64,000 bases of DNA, from assembly GCF_041435335.1 (NCBI RefSeq), contig NZ_CP108430.1, positions 6,919,001 through 6,983,000 of the forward strand, read 5' to 3'. Origin of the DNA: Streptomyces sp. NBC_01283. GTDB taxonomy: Bacteria > Actinomycetota > Actinomycetes > Streptomycetales > Streptomycetaceae. Below, one piece after another: positions 52,950 through 61,282 of this stretch; within the stretch, counting starts at the first letter, position 1, and every line of letters starts with the position of its first letter. The position numbers and the translations under genes were made by a program. Below the pieces are notes generated by a model that was given only the letters and a program-made list of their open reading frames with translations, was not told where the DNA came from and ran no database searches.

Positions 52950-53972
52950 GTGCCCGCACCCCTCGACTCCTACGCCCGCTACCCCCTCCTCTTCGGCCCC
53001 TCGCCCGTCCACCCCCTGGACCGCCTCACCCATCACCTCGGCGGCGCCACGCTCTGGGCCAAGAGGGAGGACTGCAACTCCGGCATCGCCTACGGCGGCA
53101 ACAAGACGCGCAAGCTGGAGTACCTGGTCGCCGACGCGCTCGCCCAGGGCTGCGACACCCTCGTGTCGATCGGCGGTGTCCAGTCCAACCACACCCGCCA
53201 GGTCGCGGCCGTCGCCGCCCGCGCCGGGCTCAAGTGCGTGCTGATCCAGGAGAGTTGGGTGGACTGGCCCGACTCCGTCTATGACAAGGTCGGCAACATC
53301 CTCATCAGCAGGCTCGCGGGCGCCGACATCCGTCTCGTGCGCGCCGGATTCGGCATCGGCATCAAGGACAGCTGGGAGCGGGCGGTACGCGAGGTCGAAG
53401 AGGCGGGCGGCAAGCCGTACGCGATCCCGGCGGGCTGCTCCGAGCACCGGCTGGGCGGCCTGGGCTTCGCGCAGTGGGCGTACGAAGTGGCCGAGCAGGA
53501 GCAGGACTTGGGGGTCTTCTTCGACACCGTCGTGGTCTGCTCGGTGACCGGGTCCACCCAGGCGGGGATGGTCGCCGGATTCGCCGCGCTCGCCGAGGAA
53601 GGCGGTCGCCCTCGCCGGGTCCTCGGCATAGACGCCTCCGCCGACCCCGGCCGCACCCGCGAGCAGATCACCAGGATCGCGTGCGGGACGGCCGAACTCA
53701 TCGGCGTACAGGCCGAGGTGAAGGACGCCGACATCGAGCTGGACGCGCGCTATCACGCGGGCACCTACGGGCTCCCGGACGAGGCGACCCTCGACGCGAT
53801 GCGGCTCGCGGCCCGCACGGAGGGCATGGTCACCGACCCGGTCTACGAGGGAAAATCGATGGCCGGGATGATCGATCTTGTGGACCGGGGGGAGATCGCG
53901 CGCGACGCGACCGTCCTGTACGCCCACCTCGGCGGGCAGCCCGCCCTGAACGCTTACAGCGCCCTGTTCTGA
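52950..53972 (+). CDS. acdS: 1-aminocyclopropane-1-carboxylate (ACC) deaminase
   Basis: PLP enzyme splitting ACC, the plant ethylene precursor, into 2-oxobutanoate and ammonia. 340 aa, family length. [22 protein letters not shown] contains the PLP lysine, and [13 protein letters not shown] and [13 protein letters not shown] are conserved. The residues that separate ACC deaminase from D-cysteine desulfhydrase, Glu in DPVYEGKSM and Leu in YAHLGG, are both present. GTG 52950 has GGAGG at 6 nt. The upstream GntR gene is the likely regulator. Confidence 0.92.
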   Translation: MPAPLDSYARYPLLFGPSPVHPLDRLTHHLGGATLWAKREDCNSGIAYGGNKTRKLEYLVADALAQGCDTLVSIGGVQSNHTRQVAAVAARAGLKCVLIQESWVDWPDSVYDKVGNILISRLAGADIRLVRAGFGIGIKDSWERAVREVEEAGGKPYAIPAGCSEHRLGGLGFAQWAYEVAEQEQDLGVFFDTVVVCSVTGSTQAGMVAGFAALAEEGGRPRRVLGIDASADPGRTREQITRIACGTAELIGVQAEVKDADIELDARYHAGTYGLPDEATLDAMRLAARTEGMVTDPVYEGKSMAGMIDLVDRGEIARDATVLYAHLGGQPALNAYSALF

Positions 53973-54152
53973 CCGTCCGGGGTCCGGTCGCTGCCCATGG
54001 GGCACACATGTGCGCGTCGTGCGCGTGGTGCCACGGAACAACTACGTACCGCTACGAGGAATCTGCAATTGTGTGTCGGTTTGATGCCGATGTGAGGACC
54101 GTGTGAGCTCGGAGCATGGTGCGCCGGGGTCCGGAGGGCGCATACTCAGAAC

Positions 54153-54380
54153 ATGACGAGGCCCCCCGGTACCCGACGCCACCTGCCGAACAGTCCTTTC
54201 AACGTTCCGCCGCCCCCCGCACCGCCCATCGAGCAGTTCGCCGTGGGCGACCGGGTCTCCCACGACCAGTACGGACTCGGACGGATCGTCGGAGTGGAAG
54301 GCGAGGAAGCAGTGGTCATCGACTTCGCAGGCCGCCAGGGAAGGTTCCTGAGCCCTTATCCCAAGCTGGCGAAGCTCTGA
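54153..54380 (+). CDS. Small CarD/UvrD-tail-like tudor-domain protein
   Basis: 75 aa. After a proline-rich leader (PPPPAPP) comes FAVGDRVSHDQYGLGRIVGVEGEEAVVIDFAGR, the SH3/tudor-like fold found in CarD N termini and at the C terminus of UvrD/PcrA helicases, which binds RNA polymerase. The alternative is a free-standing protein of no polymerase contact. CATACT (54141-54146) is placed for a leaderless start and no ribosome-binding site is present. Confidence 0.8.
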   Translation: MTRPPGTRRHLPNSPFNVPPPPAPPIEQFAVGDRVSHDQYGLGRIVGVEGEEAVVIDFAGRQGRFLSPYPKLAKL

Positions 54381-54419
54381 CCTGACGTACGCCTGCGCGC
54401 GCGTCCCCATGTACGACAA

Positions 54420-54464
54420 GGGGCGGCCGGCGGGAAGGTTCACCCCTTCCCCGCCGACCGCCCC
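54420..54464. terminator. Bidirectional terminator between the tudor-domain gene and the TerD gene
   Basis: Arms GGGGCGG (54420-54426)/CCGCCCC (54458-54464) and CGGCGGG (54428-54434)/CCCGCCG (54450-54456) with one mismatch between them and AAGG/CCTT at the tip. It lies between convergent stops at 54380 and 54515. Confidence 0.75.
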
Positions 54465-54514
54465 TGCGCTTTGCAACGGGCCTCCTGCTCGTCCGGCCCA
54501 GGCCCGTGCGGAGG

Positions 54515-55753
54515 CTAGAGCGCCTGCGCCGCGGGCTTCACCATGCCGCGCACGGTCCGTGACTTAACGAAGTCACCCATGGCGGTCATTTCCCACTCGC
54601 CCGTGAACTGCTTGATGAGTTTGGCCATCATCACGCCCGTCTGCGCCTCGGCGTTCGTGAGGTCGAAGCGGACCAGCTCCTCGCCCGACGCCGCGTCGAG
54701 CAGACGGCAGTACGCCTTGGCGACCTGCGTGAACTTCTGGCCCGAGAACGAGTTCACCGTGAAGACGAGACCCGTCACGTCCTGCGGCAGACGGCCCAGG
54801 TCCACGACGATCACCTCGTCGTCACCGCCGCCCTCGCCCGTGAGGTTGTCGCCGGAGTGCTTGATCGCGCCGTTCACGATCGACAGCTTGCCGAAGTAGC
54901 AACTGTCCACGTGGTTGCGCTGCGGGCCGTACGCGATGACCGAGGCGTCCAGGTCGATGTCCTTGCCGCCGTACGCCGGCTCCCAGCCGAGGCCCATCTT
55001 GACCTGCGAGAGCAGCGGCCGGCCGCCCTTGACCAGGGACACCGTCTGGTTCTTCTGGAGGCTGACCCGGCCCTTGTCCAGGTTGATCTTCCCGGCGCCG
55101 GGCGCGGGGGCGGCGGGGGCCGGGGGAGCGGCCGGGGCGGCGGGCGCGGCCAGGCGGGGGTCCGCGACCGGCGGGGGCGGGCCCTGGACCGGGGCACCGG
55201 TCGGCGGCGCCATGGGGGCCGCAGGCGCGGCTGCGGCGGCCGGGGCGGCGGGCTCCTCGACCGAGACACCGAAGTCCGTCGCGATGCCGGCCAGGCCGTT
55301 CGAGTACCCCTGGCCGACGGCGCGCGCCTTCCACGCGCCGTTCCGCAGATAGACCTCGACGATCACCAGGGCGGTCTCGCCGCCGAGCTGCGGGGGCGTG
55401 AACGTGGCGAGGACGGAGCCGTCGTCCGCGTTGCGGATGGTGGCGGTGGGCTCGATGCCCTGGAAGGTCTGGCCGGCCGCGTCCGGGCTCGCGGTGACGA
55501 CGATCTTCTCGATGCCGGCGGGCACGGCGCTGGTGTCGACCGTGATCTTGTCGGGGGTCGTGCCGCCACCCGACGTGTACGTCACACCGGGGCCTGCGGG
55601 CTGGTTGAAGAAGATGAAGTCGTCGTCGGAGCGCACTTTGCCGTCGGCGGTGAGCAGCAGGCCCGACACGTCGAGCCGCACCGGTGCGGCGACGTCCACC
55701 GCCACGCGGGTGGCGGTGAGAGGGATGTTCGAGCCGGGTGTCATAGCGGTCAT
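54515..55753 (-). CDS. TerD-family protein with two TerD domains joined by an Ala/Pro linker
   Basis: 412 aa. The first TerD domain (~5-170) has SDDDFIFFNQPAGP. A ~60-residue Ala/Pro linker follows. The second (~225-400) has the calcium-type motifs DIDLDASVIAYG and HSGDNLTGEGGGDDE. TerD proteins belong to tellurite/stress response modules; Streptomyces have many. Here no other ter gene is adjacent. ATG 55753 or 55744 are possible starts, neither with a good ribosome-binding site. Confidence 0.9.
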   Translation of the reverse strand: MTAMTPGSNIPLTATRVAVDVAAPVRLDVSGLLLTADGKVRSDDDFIFFNQPAGPGVTYTSGGGTTPDKITVDTSAVPAGIEKIVVTASPDAAGQTFQGIEPTATIRNADDGSVLATFTPPQLGGETALVIVEVYLRNGAWKARAVGQGYSNGLAGIATDFGVSVEEPAAPAAAAAPAAPMAPPTGAPVQGPPPPVADPRLAAPAAPAAPPAPAAPAPGAGKINLDKGRVSLQKNQTVSLVKGGRPLLSQVKMGLGWEPAYGGKDIDLDASVIAYGPQRNHVDSCYFGKLSIVNGAIKHSGDNLTGEGGGDDEVIVVDLGRLPQDVTGLVFTVNSFSGQKFTQVAKAYCRLLDAASGEELVRFDLTNAEAQTGVMMAKLIKQFTGEWEMTAMGDFVKSRTVRGMVKPAAQAL

Positions 55754-55823
55754 GTCCGGGGTAACGAACGTCCCGGCTTTGCCGTTCCCTTACCTGACAG
55801 GTTTTCTTCGCCCGCTGTGTCCA

Positions 55824-55898
55824 GGGGCGCACTCCACGGGGGAGCGCCCCTTCCCGGGGGTGGGGAAGGGGCGCGTTCGGGGGGCCTCCGGGAGGCCC
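55824..55898 (-). terminator. Hairpin cluster after the polyol operon
   Basis: Several stems in succession downstream of the dehydrogenase stop (minus strand): GGGCCTC/GAGGCCC (55882-55888 with 55892-55898), CCCCTTCCC with GGGGAAGGGG (~55847-55872) and GGGGCGC/GCGCCCC-type arms (55824-55850). Confidence 0.6.
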
Positions 55899-55910
55899 GG
55901 GGGCAGGCCT

Positions 55911-56900
55911 CTACGGGACCACGATGATCTTCCGTCCCACGCCGGAGGCGAACCGATCCAGTGCCTGCGGGTACTCGTCCAGCGGCATCCGGTCACTGAT
56001 GAAGACATCGGGATCGAGGACGCCCGCGGCGAACAGCTCCGCCGCGCGCTCATAGCTGTGCAGGACCGCCATCGACCCGGTAATGGTGATCTCCTGGTTG
56101 TAGATGCGGTACGGATCGATGCTGACCCGGGTCGCGTAGTCGGCCACGCCGAACTGCAGGAACGTCCCCGCCTTGGCGACCCGCCCGAGGCCGTCCTGGA
56201 TGGCGTTCGCGTTCCCCGTGGCGTCGACCACGATGTCCCAGCCCTGCGGCCGGTCCAGCTCGTCCGCGCCCGCCGCCGACCCCGAGACGCCCAACTGCCG
56301 TGCCGTGGCGAGGCGGTCCGGGTTGAGGTCCACGACGTCCACGCTCGCCGCCCCCGTCCGCTTGGCGAGCTCCAGCATCATCAGGCCCATCGTCCCCGAG
56401 CCGTAGATCAGCACGTGGGCGCCCAGCTGGGCCCGCAGCACGTCGTAGCCGCGCACCGCGCAGGACAGCGGCTCGATGAGGGCCGCGTCCTGGGTGCGTA
56501 CGTTCTCGGGGAGCCGCACACAGTTGGCGACGGGCGCCACCGCGTACTGGGCCGCACCGCCCGCGGTGGTGACGCCGATCGCGGCCCAGCGCTCGCAGAG
56601 GTTGTTGTGGCCGGTGCGGCAGTAGCGGCACTCGTAGCAGTAGAGCGAGGGGTCGACGGCGACCCGGTCGCCGACCGCGAGCTCCGTGACCTCGCGGCCG
56701 AGCCCCACCACCTCCCCGGCGAACTCGTGCCCCGGCACCACCGGCAGCGTGGGCGCGAACTCGCCCTGCAGGATGTGCAGATCGGTCCCGCACAGACCGC
56801 ACGCCGCGACCTCGACGACGACCTCGCGCGGCCCCGGGGTGGGGTCGGGCACCTCGCCGACTACGGCCTTGCCGACGGACTCGATGATGGCGGCCTTCAC
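55911..56900 (-). CDS. Zinc-dependent polyol/alcohol dehydrogenase (MDR family)
   Basis: 329 aa. Catalytic-zinc ligands are Cys and His/Glu in CGLCGTDLH and PGHEFAGEVVGLG; the structural-zinc cysteines lie in YCYECRYCRTGHNNLC. The Rossmann motif is IYGSGTMGLMMLELA. Context with a polyol importer suggests oxidation of a sugar alcohol to a ketose. GTG 56900 overlaps the stop of the upstream permease (GTGA). Confidence 0.9.
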   Translation of the reverse strand: MKAAIIESVGKAVVGEVPDPTPGPREVVVEVAACGLCGTDLHILQGEFAPTLPVVPGHEFAGEVVGLGREVTELAVGDRVAVDPSLYCYECRYCRTGHNNLCERWAAIGVTTAGGAAQYAVAPVANCVRLPENVRTQDAALIEPLSCAVRGYDVLRAQLGAHVLIYGSGTMGLMMLELAKRTGAASVDVVDLNPDRLATARQLGVSGSAAGADELDRPQGWDIVVDATGNANAIQDGLGRVAKAGTFLQFGVADYATRVSIDPYRIYNQEITITGSMAVLHSYERAAELFAAGVLDPDVFISDRMPLDEYPQALDRFASGVGRKIIVVP

Positions 56901-57760
56901 TTGACGGCTCCCAACGACAGGCCCTGGACCAGCTTGTCCTGGGCGGCGAACCCCGCGGCGAGCACCGGCAGGGAGATCACGAGCGACGCGGCGCACACCT
57001 TCGCCAGGAACAGGCCCTGGCTGGTGATGAAGCCGGTCAGGAACACGGGCGCGGTCTGGGCGACGACGCCCGTGAGCACCCGTGCGAAGAGCAGTTCGTT
57101 CCAGCTGAAGATGAAGCAGATCAGGGACGTCGCCGCGATCCCCGGCAGCGCGATCGGGGCCACCACGCGCGCGAGGATGGTCGGCAGCCGCGCCCCGTCG
57201 ATCTGCGCGGCCTCGATGATGGCGACCGGCACCTCGGCGAGGAAGGACTGCATCATCCACACGGCGATCGGCAGGTTCATCGACGTGTAGAGGATGACGA
57301 GCAGCCAGATGTTGTCGAGCATCTCGGTGTTCTTGGCGAAGAGATAGATCGGCAGCAGGCCCGCCACGACGGGCAGCATCTTCGTCGACAGGAAGAAGAA
57401 CAGGACGTCCGTCCACTTCTTCACCGGCCTGATGGAGAGCGCGTACGCGGCGGGGAGTGCGAGGAGCAGCACGAGCAGGGTCGAGGCCACCGACGCCACG
57501 GTCGAGTTGATGAGCGAGGGCCAGGGGCTCGCGCCGCCGCCCGAACCGAAGAAGTCGCGGTAGCCGTCCAGGGTGAGCGAGGCGGCAAGGGAGGGCGGGT
57601 TGGTGGCCGCGTCCTCCTCCGAGTGGAACGAGGTCAGCGTCATCCAGGCGATGGGCAGGAAGAACAGGATCCCGGCCAGCCAGGCGGCGAGGCCGAGGCC
57701 CGCTGAGCCCCGGATGCGGCTCCCGGGCTGGGTACGTACACGCGTCTCAGCGGTGCTCAT
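56897..57760 (-). CDS. ABC sugar/polyol importer permease, MalG type
   Basis: 287 aa with six membrane helices and the EAA loop EAAQIDGARLPTILARVVAPIALPG that docks to the ATPase. It partners the MalF-type permease upstream (4-nt overlap) and overlaps the dehydrogenase start. Confidence 0.92.
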   Translation of the reverse strand: MSTAETRVRTQPGSRIRGSAGLGLAAWLAGILFFLPIAWMTLTSFHSEEDAATNPPSLAASLTLDGYRDFFGSGGGASPWPSLINSTVASVASTLLVLLLALPAAYALSIRPVKKWTDVLFFFLSTKMLPVVAGLLPIYLFAKNTEMLDNIWLLVILYTSMNLPIAVWMMQSFLAEVPVAIIEAAQIDGARLPTILARVVAPIALPGIAATSLICFIFSWNELLFARVLTGVVAQTAPVFLTGFITSQGLFLAKVCAASLVISLPVLAAGFAAQDKLVQGLSLGAVK

Positions 57761-58710
57761 GCGCGGGACGCCTCCTCACGGAACAGGGACGAGACGACCC
57801 GCAGCGCGAAGGTCGCGATGATGATGGAACCGATGACGACGAGGACACCGGCGGCGGACGCCAGGCCGTTCTCGTGGGCCTGGTAGAAGCTCTGGTAGAC
57901 GGTGTAGGGCAGGTTGGCGGTGCCCAGACCGCCCGAGGTGATCGTGAAGACGGCGTCGAAGTTCTGCACGATGTAGATCGAGCCGAGCAGCGAGCCGAGC
58001 TCCAGATAGCGGCGCAGATGGGGCAGCGTCAGATAGCGGAACACCTGCCAGTTGCCCGCGCCGTCCATGCGGGCCGCCTCGATGAGTTCGCTGTCGCGGC
58101 TCTGCAGTCCGGCGAGCAGGATCAGCATCATGAAGGGCGTCCACTGCCAGATCAGGGAGGCCTCGATGGCGATCAGCGGGGTGTTCGAGACCCAGTCGGG
58201 CTGGGCCGCGCCGTCACCGCCCACCCAGTGCAGCAGGCCGTTGAAGAGCCCGTACTCGGGGTTGTAGAGCACGTGCTTCCACAGCAGCGCCGCGGCCACC
58301 GGAACCAGCAGGAACGGCGCGATGAGCAGCGTGCGCACCATGCCCCGGCCCCGGAACTTCCGGTCGAGGAGCAGGGCGAGGCCGAGCCCGATGACGAGGC
58401 TGGCGATCACGACGGTGGCCGTCAGCACGATGGTCGTCAGGACGGACTTGCGCAGGTCGGGGTCGGTGAGGACCTCGGAGTAGTTGTCGAGTCCGGTGAA
58501 ACTGCGGGCGTCGGGGTAAAGGGCGTTCCAGTCGAAGAAGGAGATCACCAGCGTCGCCACGAACGGCAGCTGGGTGACGACGACCATGAAGATCAAGGCG
58601 GGGAGCAGCGGGGCCCTGGTGGCCCAGGCACGCAGCCGTCCCGGCGCCTTGGGCCCGGGGGCGCGCGCGGTCCGTGGCGCGACGGTGGTGGTGCTCGCGG
58701 TGGCGGTCAT
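57757..58710 (-). CDS. ABC sugar/polyol importer permease, MalF type
   Basis: 317 aa. An Ala/Pro-rich N terminus, then LLPALIFMVVVTQLPFVATLVISFFDW and further helices; the EAA loop is EAARMDGAGNWQVFRYLTLPHLRRY. The ATG at 58710 overlaps the stop of the binding-protein gene (ATGA). Confidence 0.92.
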   Translation of the reverse strand: MTATASTTTVAPRTARAPGPKAPGRLRAWATRAPLLPALIFMVVVTQLPFVATLVISFFDWNALYPDARSFTGLDNYSEVLTDPDLRKSVLTTIVLTATVVIASLVIGLGLALLLDRKFRGRGMVRTLLIAPFLLVPVAAALLWKHVLYNPEYGLFNGLLHWVGGDGAAQPDWVSNTPLIAIEASLIWQWTPFMMLILLAGLQSRDSELIEAARMDGAGNWQVFRYLTLPHLRRYLELGSLLGSIYIVQNFDAVFTITSGGLGTANLPYTVYQSFYQAHENGLASAAGVLVVIGSIIIATFALRVVSSLFREEASRA

Positions 58711-60074
58711 CGTCCCTCGTACTCCTCGGCGATCTTCTCGGCGAGCTTCTGTGACGTCTTGAGGGCCGATTCGACGGACTGGCGTCCGGCGATGGCCGCG
58801 CTGATCTCCTGGGAGACCTTCGTGCCGAGGTCGGTGAACTCGGGGATGCCGACGAACTGGATGCCGGGCGCGGGGCGGGGCTGCACGCCCGGATCGGTCG
58901 GCCGCGCGCCCTCGATGGCATCGTGGGTGACGTCCTGGAAGGCTGCGGCTTCCTTGACGTACTCGGGGTTGTCGTACGTCGAGGAGCGCTTGCCCGCGGG
59001 GACGTTGGACCAGCCGATCTTCTCGCCGACCAGCTCCTCGTACTCCTTGCTGGACGCCCAGGAGACGAACTTCCAGGCCTTGTCCGGGTTGCGCGAGGCC
59101 TTCTGCAGGCCCCAGGCCCAGGTGTAGAGCCACCCGGAGCTCTTGGTCTTCTCCACCGGCGCCGGCACGTAGCCGATCTTGCCCTTGACGGGGGACTTGG
59201 CGGACTCCAGCGAACCGGCGGCGGCCGTGGCGTCGTACCACATGGCGGTCTTGCCCTGGGTGAGGTTGTTCAGGCACTCGGCATAGCCGGACTGGGCGGC
59301 TCCGGACTCACCGTGCTCGCGGACCAGGTCCACGTAGAACTGCGTCGCCTTCTTGAACTCGGGGGAGTCGAGGCGGGCCTTCCAGTCCTTGTCGAACCAC
59401 GTGCCTCCGAAGGTGTTCACCACGGTCGTCAGAGGCGCGATCAACTCGCCCCAGCCGGGAAGCCCGCGCAGACAGATGCCCTTCATCCCGGACTCGGCTC
59501 CATCCACGTCGGCCGCGAGCTTCGCCACCTGCTGCCAGGTGGGCTTCTTCGGCATGGTGAGACCGGCCTTCTTGAAGACGTCCTTCCGGTACATCAGAAA
59601 GGACGACTCTCCGTAGAAGGGCTGTCCGTAGAGCTTGCCGTCGTCCCCGGTGAGGGACTGGCGCATGGACGGCAGCACGTCCTTCTCGTCGTACGCCGTG
59701 TCCTTCTTGGTGTACGAGCCGAGTTCGTGCAGCCAGTCGTTCTTGGCGTAGATCGGGATCTCGTAGTTGCTGAGCGTGGCGACGTCGTACTGGCCCGCCT
59801 GGTTGGCGAAGTCCTGGCTGATCTTGTCGCGGACGTCGTTCTCGGGCAGGACCGTGAAGTTCACCTTGATGCCCGTTTCCTTGGTGAAGTGGGCGGCGGT
59901 GAGCTTCTGCAGTTCGACCATCTGCGGGTTGTTCACCATCAGTACGTTGATGGAGTCGCCGCCTGAACCGGTCCCGCCCGCCCCGGCCCAGCAGCCGGAG
60001 AGCAGCGGGGCAAGCAGCGTCCCTGCGGCTGCCGCGGCTAGTGCGCGCGGCCTCCGTCGGCTCTGGGTTCGCAT
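58707..60074 (-). CDS. Polyol ABC transporter substrate-binding lipoprotein (SmoE-like)
   Basis: 455 aa. Signal peptide with lipobox LLSGC, then INVLMVNNPQMVELQKLTA and VNFTVLPENDVRDKISQDFA, very close to the mannitol/sorbitol-binding SmoE family. ATG 60074 has AGGAGC at 5 nt. The operon holds no ATP-binding gene, so the shared ATPase (MsiK type in Streptomyces) is expected to energise it. Confidence 0.92.
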   Translation of the reverse strand: MRTQSRRRPRALAAAAAGTLLAPLLSGCWAGAGGTGSGGDSINVLMVNNPQMVELQKLTAAHFTKETGIKVNFTVLPENDVRDKISQDFANQAGQYDVATLSNYEIPIYAKNDWLHELGSYTKKDTAYDEKDVLPSMRQSLTGDDGKLYGQPFYGESSFLMYRKDVFKKAGLTMPKKPTWQQVAKLAADVDGAESGMKGICLRGLPGWGELIAPLTTVVNTFGGTWFDKDWKARLDSPEFKKATQFYVDLVREHGESGAAQSGYAECLNNLTQGKTAMWYDATAAAGSLESAKSPVKGKIGYVPAPVEKTKSSGWLYTWAWGLQKASRNPDKAWKFVSWASSKEYEELVGEKIGWSNVPAGKRSSTYDNPEYVKEAAAFQDVTHDAIEGARPTDPGVQPRPAPGIQFVGIPEFTDLGTKVSQEISAAIAGRQSVESALKTSQKLAEKIAEEYEGR

Positions 60075-60211
60075 GAATGCTCCTGGACGTATGGGGACGT
60101 ATGGGGGCGTATCGGGTGTGAGGGGGTGTGTCGGGGGGCGTCGAAGGCGGGTGAGGGCGTGCGGGATCACGACAGGTGCCGGAGCGGGGGTCCAGGGGGC
60201 GGTCGGGAGCG

Positions 60212-60982
60212 TCAGACGCGGATGACCTGGGGGCCCTGGAGCGAGTAGCGGTGTGCCTCGGAGGCGGGCAGCTGCGTGCTCGTGACGATGGCCTCCAGCT
60301 CGCCGACGTGCCCGAACCTGCAGAAGCTCGTCGCCCCGAACTTGGTGTGCACGCCCGCGAACACGGTGCGCCGTGACGCGCGGATGGCCTGCGTCTTCAC
60401 CTCGCTGACCGCGGGGTCGGGCGTGGTCAGGCCGTGCTCGCGGGAGATGCCGTTGGCCCCGATGTAGGCGAGGTCGATCACGAACCCGGCCAGCATGCGC
60501 GTCGTCCAGTGGTCGACGGTCGCCAGGGTGCCCGGACGGACACGGCCGCCGAGGAGGAGAACGGACATGTTGTCGGCCTCGGCGAGGGCGCCGGCGGTGG
60601 CCAGGGACGCGGTGACGATGGTCAGAGGGCGGCCCTTGGCGGCTTCGGGGAGTGCCTCGGCGATGAGCTGCGGGGTGAAGCCCTCGTCGACGAAGACCGT
60701 TTCGGCGTCGCCGAGGAGGTCGGCGGCGGCAGCGGCGATCCTGCGCTTCTCCGGGACGTGCATGGTGGTGCGGAAGGCGAGGGTGGTCTCGAAACCGGCG
60801 CTCTCCACGGGGTAGGCGCCGCCGTGCGTACGGCGGACCAGACCGTGGTCCTCCAGGGCGCGGAGGTCACGCCGGACGGTTTCCTTGGCTACGCCCAGCT
60901 TGGTGGCGAGCGCGGTGACGTCCACGGAGCCGGAGGACCGCGCCGCCCGGACGATTTCCCGCTGGCGCTCTTCCGCGGTCAT
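60212..60982 (-). CDS. DeoR-family regulator of the polyol operon
   Basis: 256 aa. N-terminal HTH (RQREIVRAARSSGSVDVTALATKLGVAKETVRRDLRALEDHGLVRRTHGGA, the DeoR signature) and sugar-phosphate isomerase-like domain (EKRRIAAAAADLLGDAETVFVDEG, AYIGANGIS, SRRTVFAGVHTKFG). It lies 137 nt upstream of the binding-protein gene in the same direction. Repeated TGCCCG(T)TCGGG-type boxes fill its own upstream region. Confidence 0.92.
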   Translation of the reverse strand: MTAEERQREIVRAARSSGSVDVTALATKLGVAKETVRRDLRALEDHGLVRRTHGGAYPVESAGFETTLAFRTTMHVPEKRRIAAAAADLLGDAETVFVDEGFTPQLIAEALPEAAKGRPLTIVTASLATAGALAEADNMSVLLLGGRVRPGTLATVDHWTTRMLAGFVIDLAYIGANGISREHGLTTPDPAVSEVKTQAIRASRRTVFAGVHTKFGATSFCRFGHVGELEAIVTSTQLPASEAHRYSLQGPQVIRV

Positions 60983-61006
60983 GGGCGCCGCCTCCTTCCC
61001 TCGCTG

Positions 61007-61179
61007 TGCCCGTTCGGGCCCTGGGGGAAAGTTCTACAGCGGGGCGCGGTGCGTGAACAGGCTCGGAACGGGGGCGATGCTGCCCGCCTCTGCCCGTTTG
61101 GCAGGGCCACGGCCTGTGGTTCGGGCGGGCGGTGTGCCCGTTCGGGGGGTCAAGGGTGCCCGTTCGCTGCCCGTTCGGG
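61007..61179. repeat. Array of TGCCCG boxes upstream of deoR
   Basis: TGCCCGTTCG boxes occur at 61007, 61135, 61157 and 61168; the variant TGCCCGTTTG is at 61091 and a bare TGCCCG at 61081. Intervals are 10, 44, 22 and 11 nt in the main group, close to whole helical turns. This 300-nt gap (60983-61282) holds no gene. Confidence 0.6.
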
Positions 61180-61203
61180 GGTTCCGGGCACTCCTCCGAC
61201 GGC

Positions 61204-61232
61204 GCCGGAGGGCTGATTTCAGCCCCTCCGGC
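61204..61232 (-). terminator. Terminator after the uronate dehydrogenase gene
   Basis: GCCGGAGGGCTGA (61204-61216) pairs with TCAGCCCCTCCGGC (61219-61232) with a single bulged C, 51 nt past the stop on the minus strand. Confidence 0.65.
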
Positions 61233-61282
61233 GGCCGAGGACGACCCCGGCTCGGCAAGGCCATCGGAGGGTCATCGGAGGG

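Noticed and set aside
54857..55927. 356-aa plus-strand frame opposite the TerD gene
   Set aside because: Arg/Gly/Ala-rich shadow frame; the TerD domains on the other strand are unambiguous.
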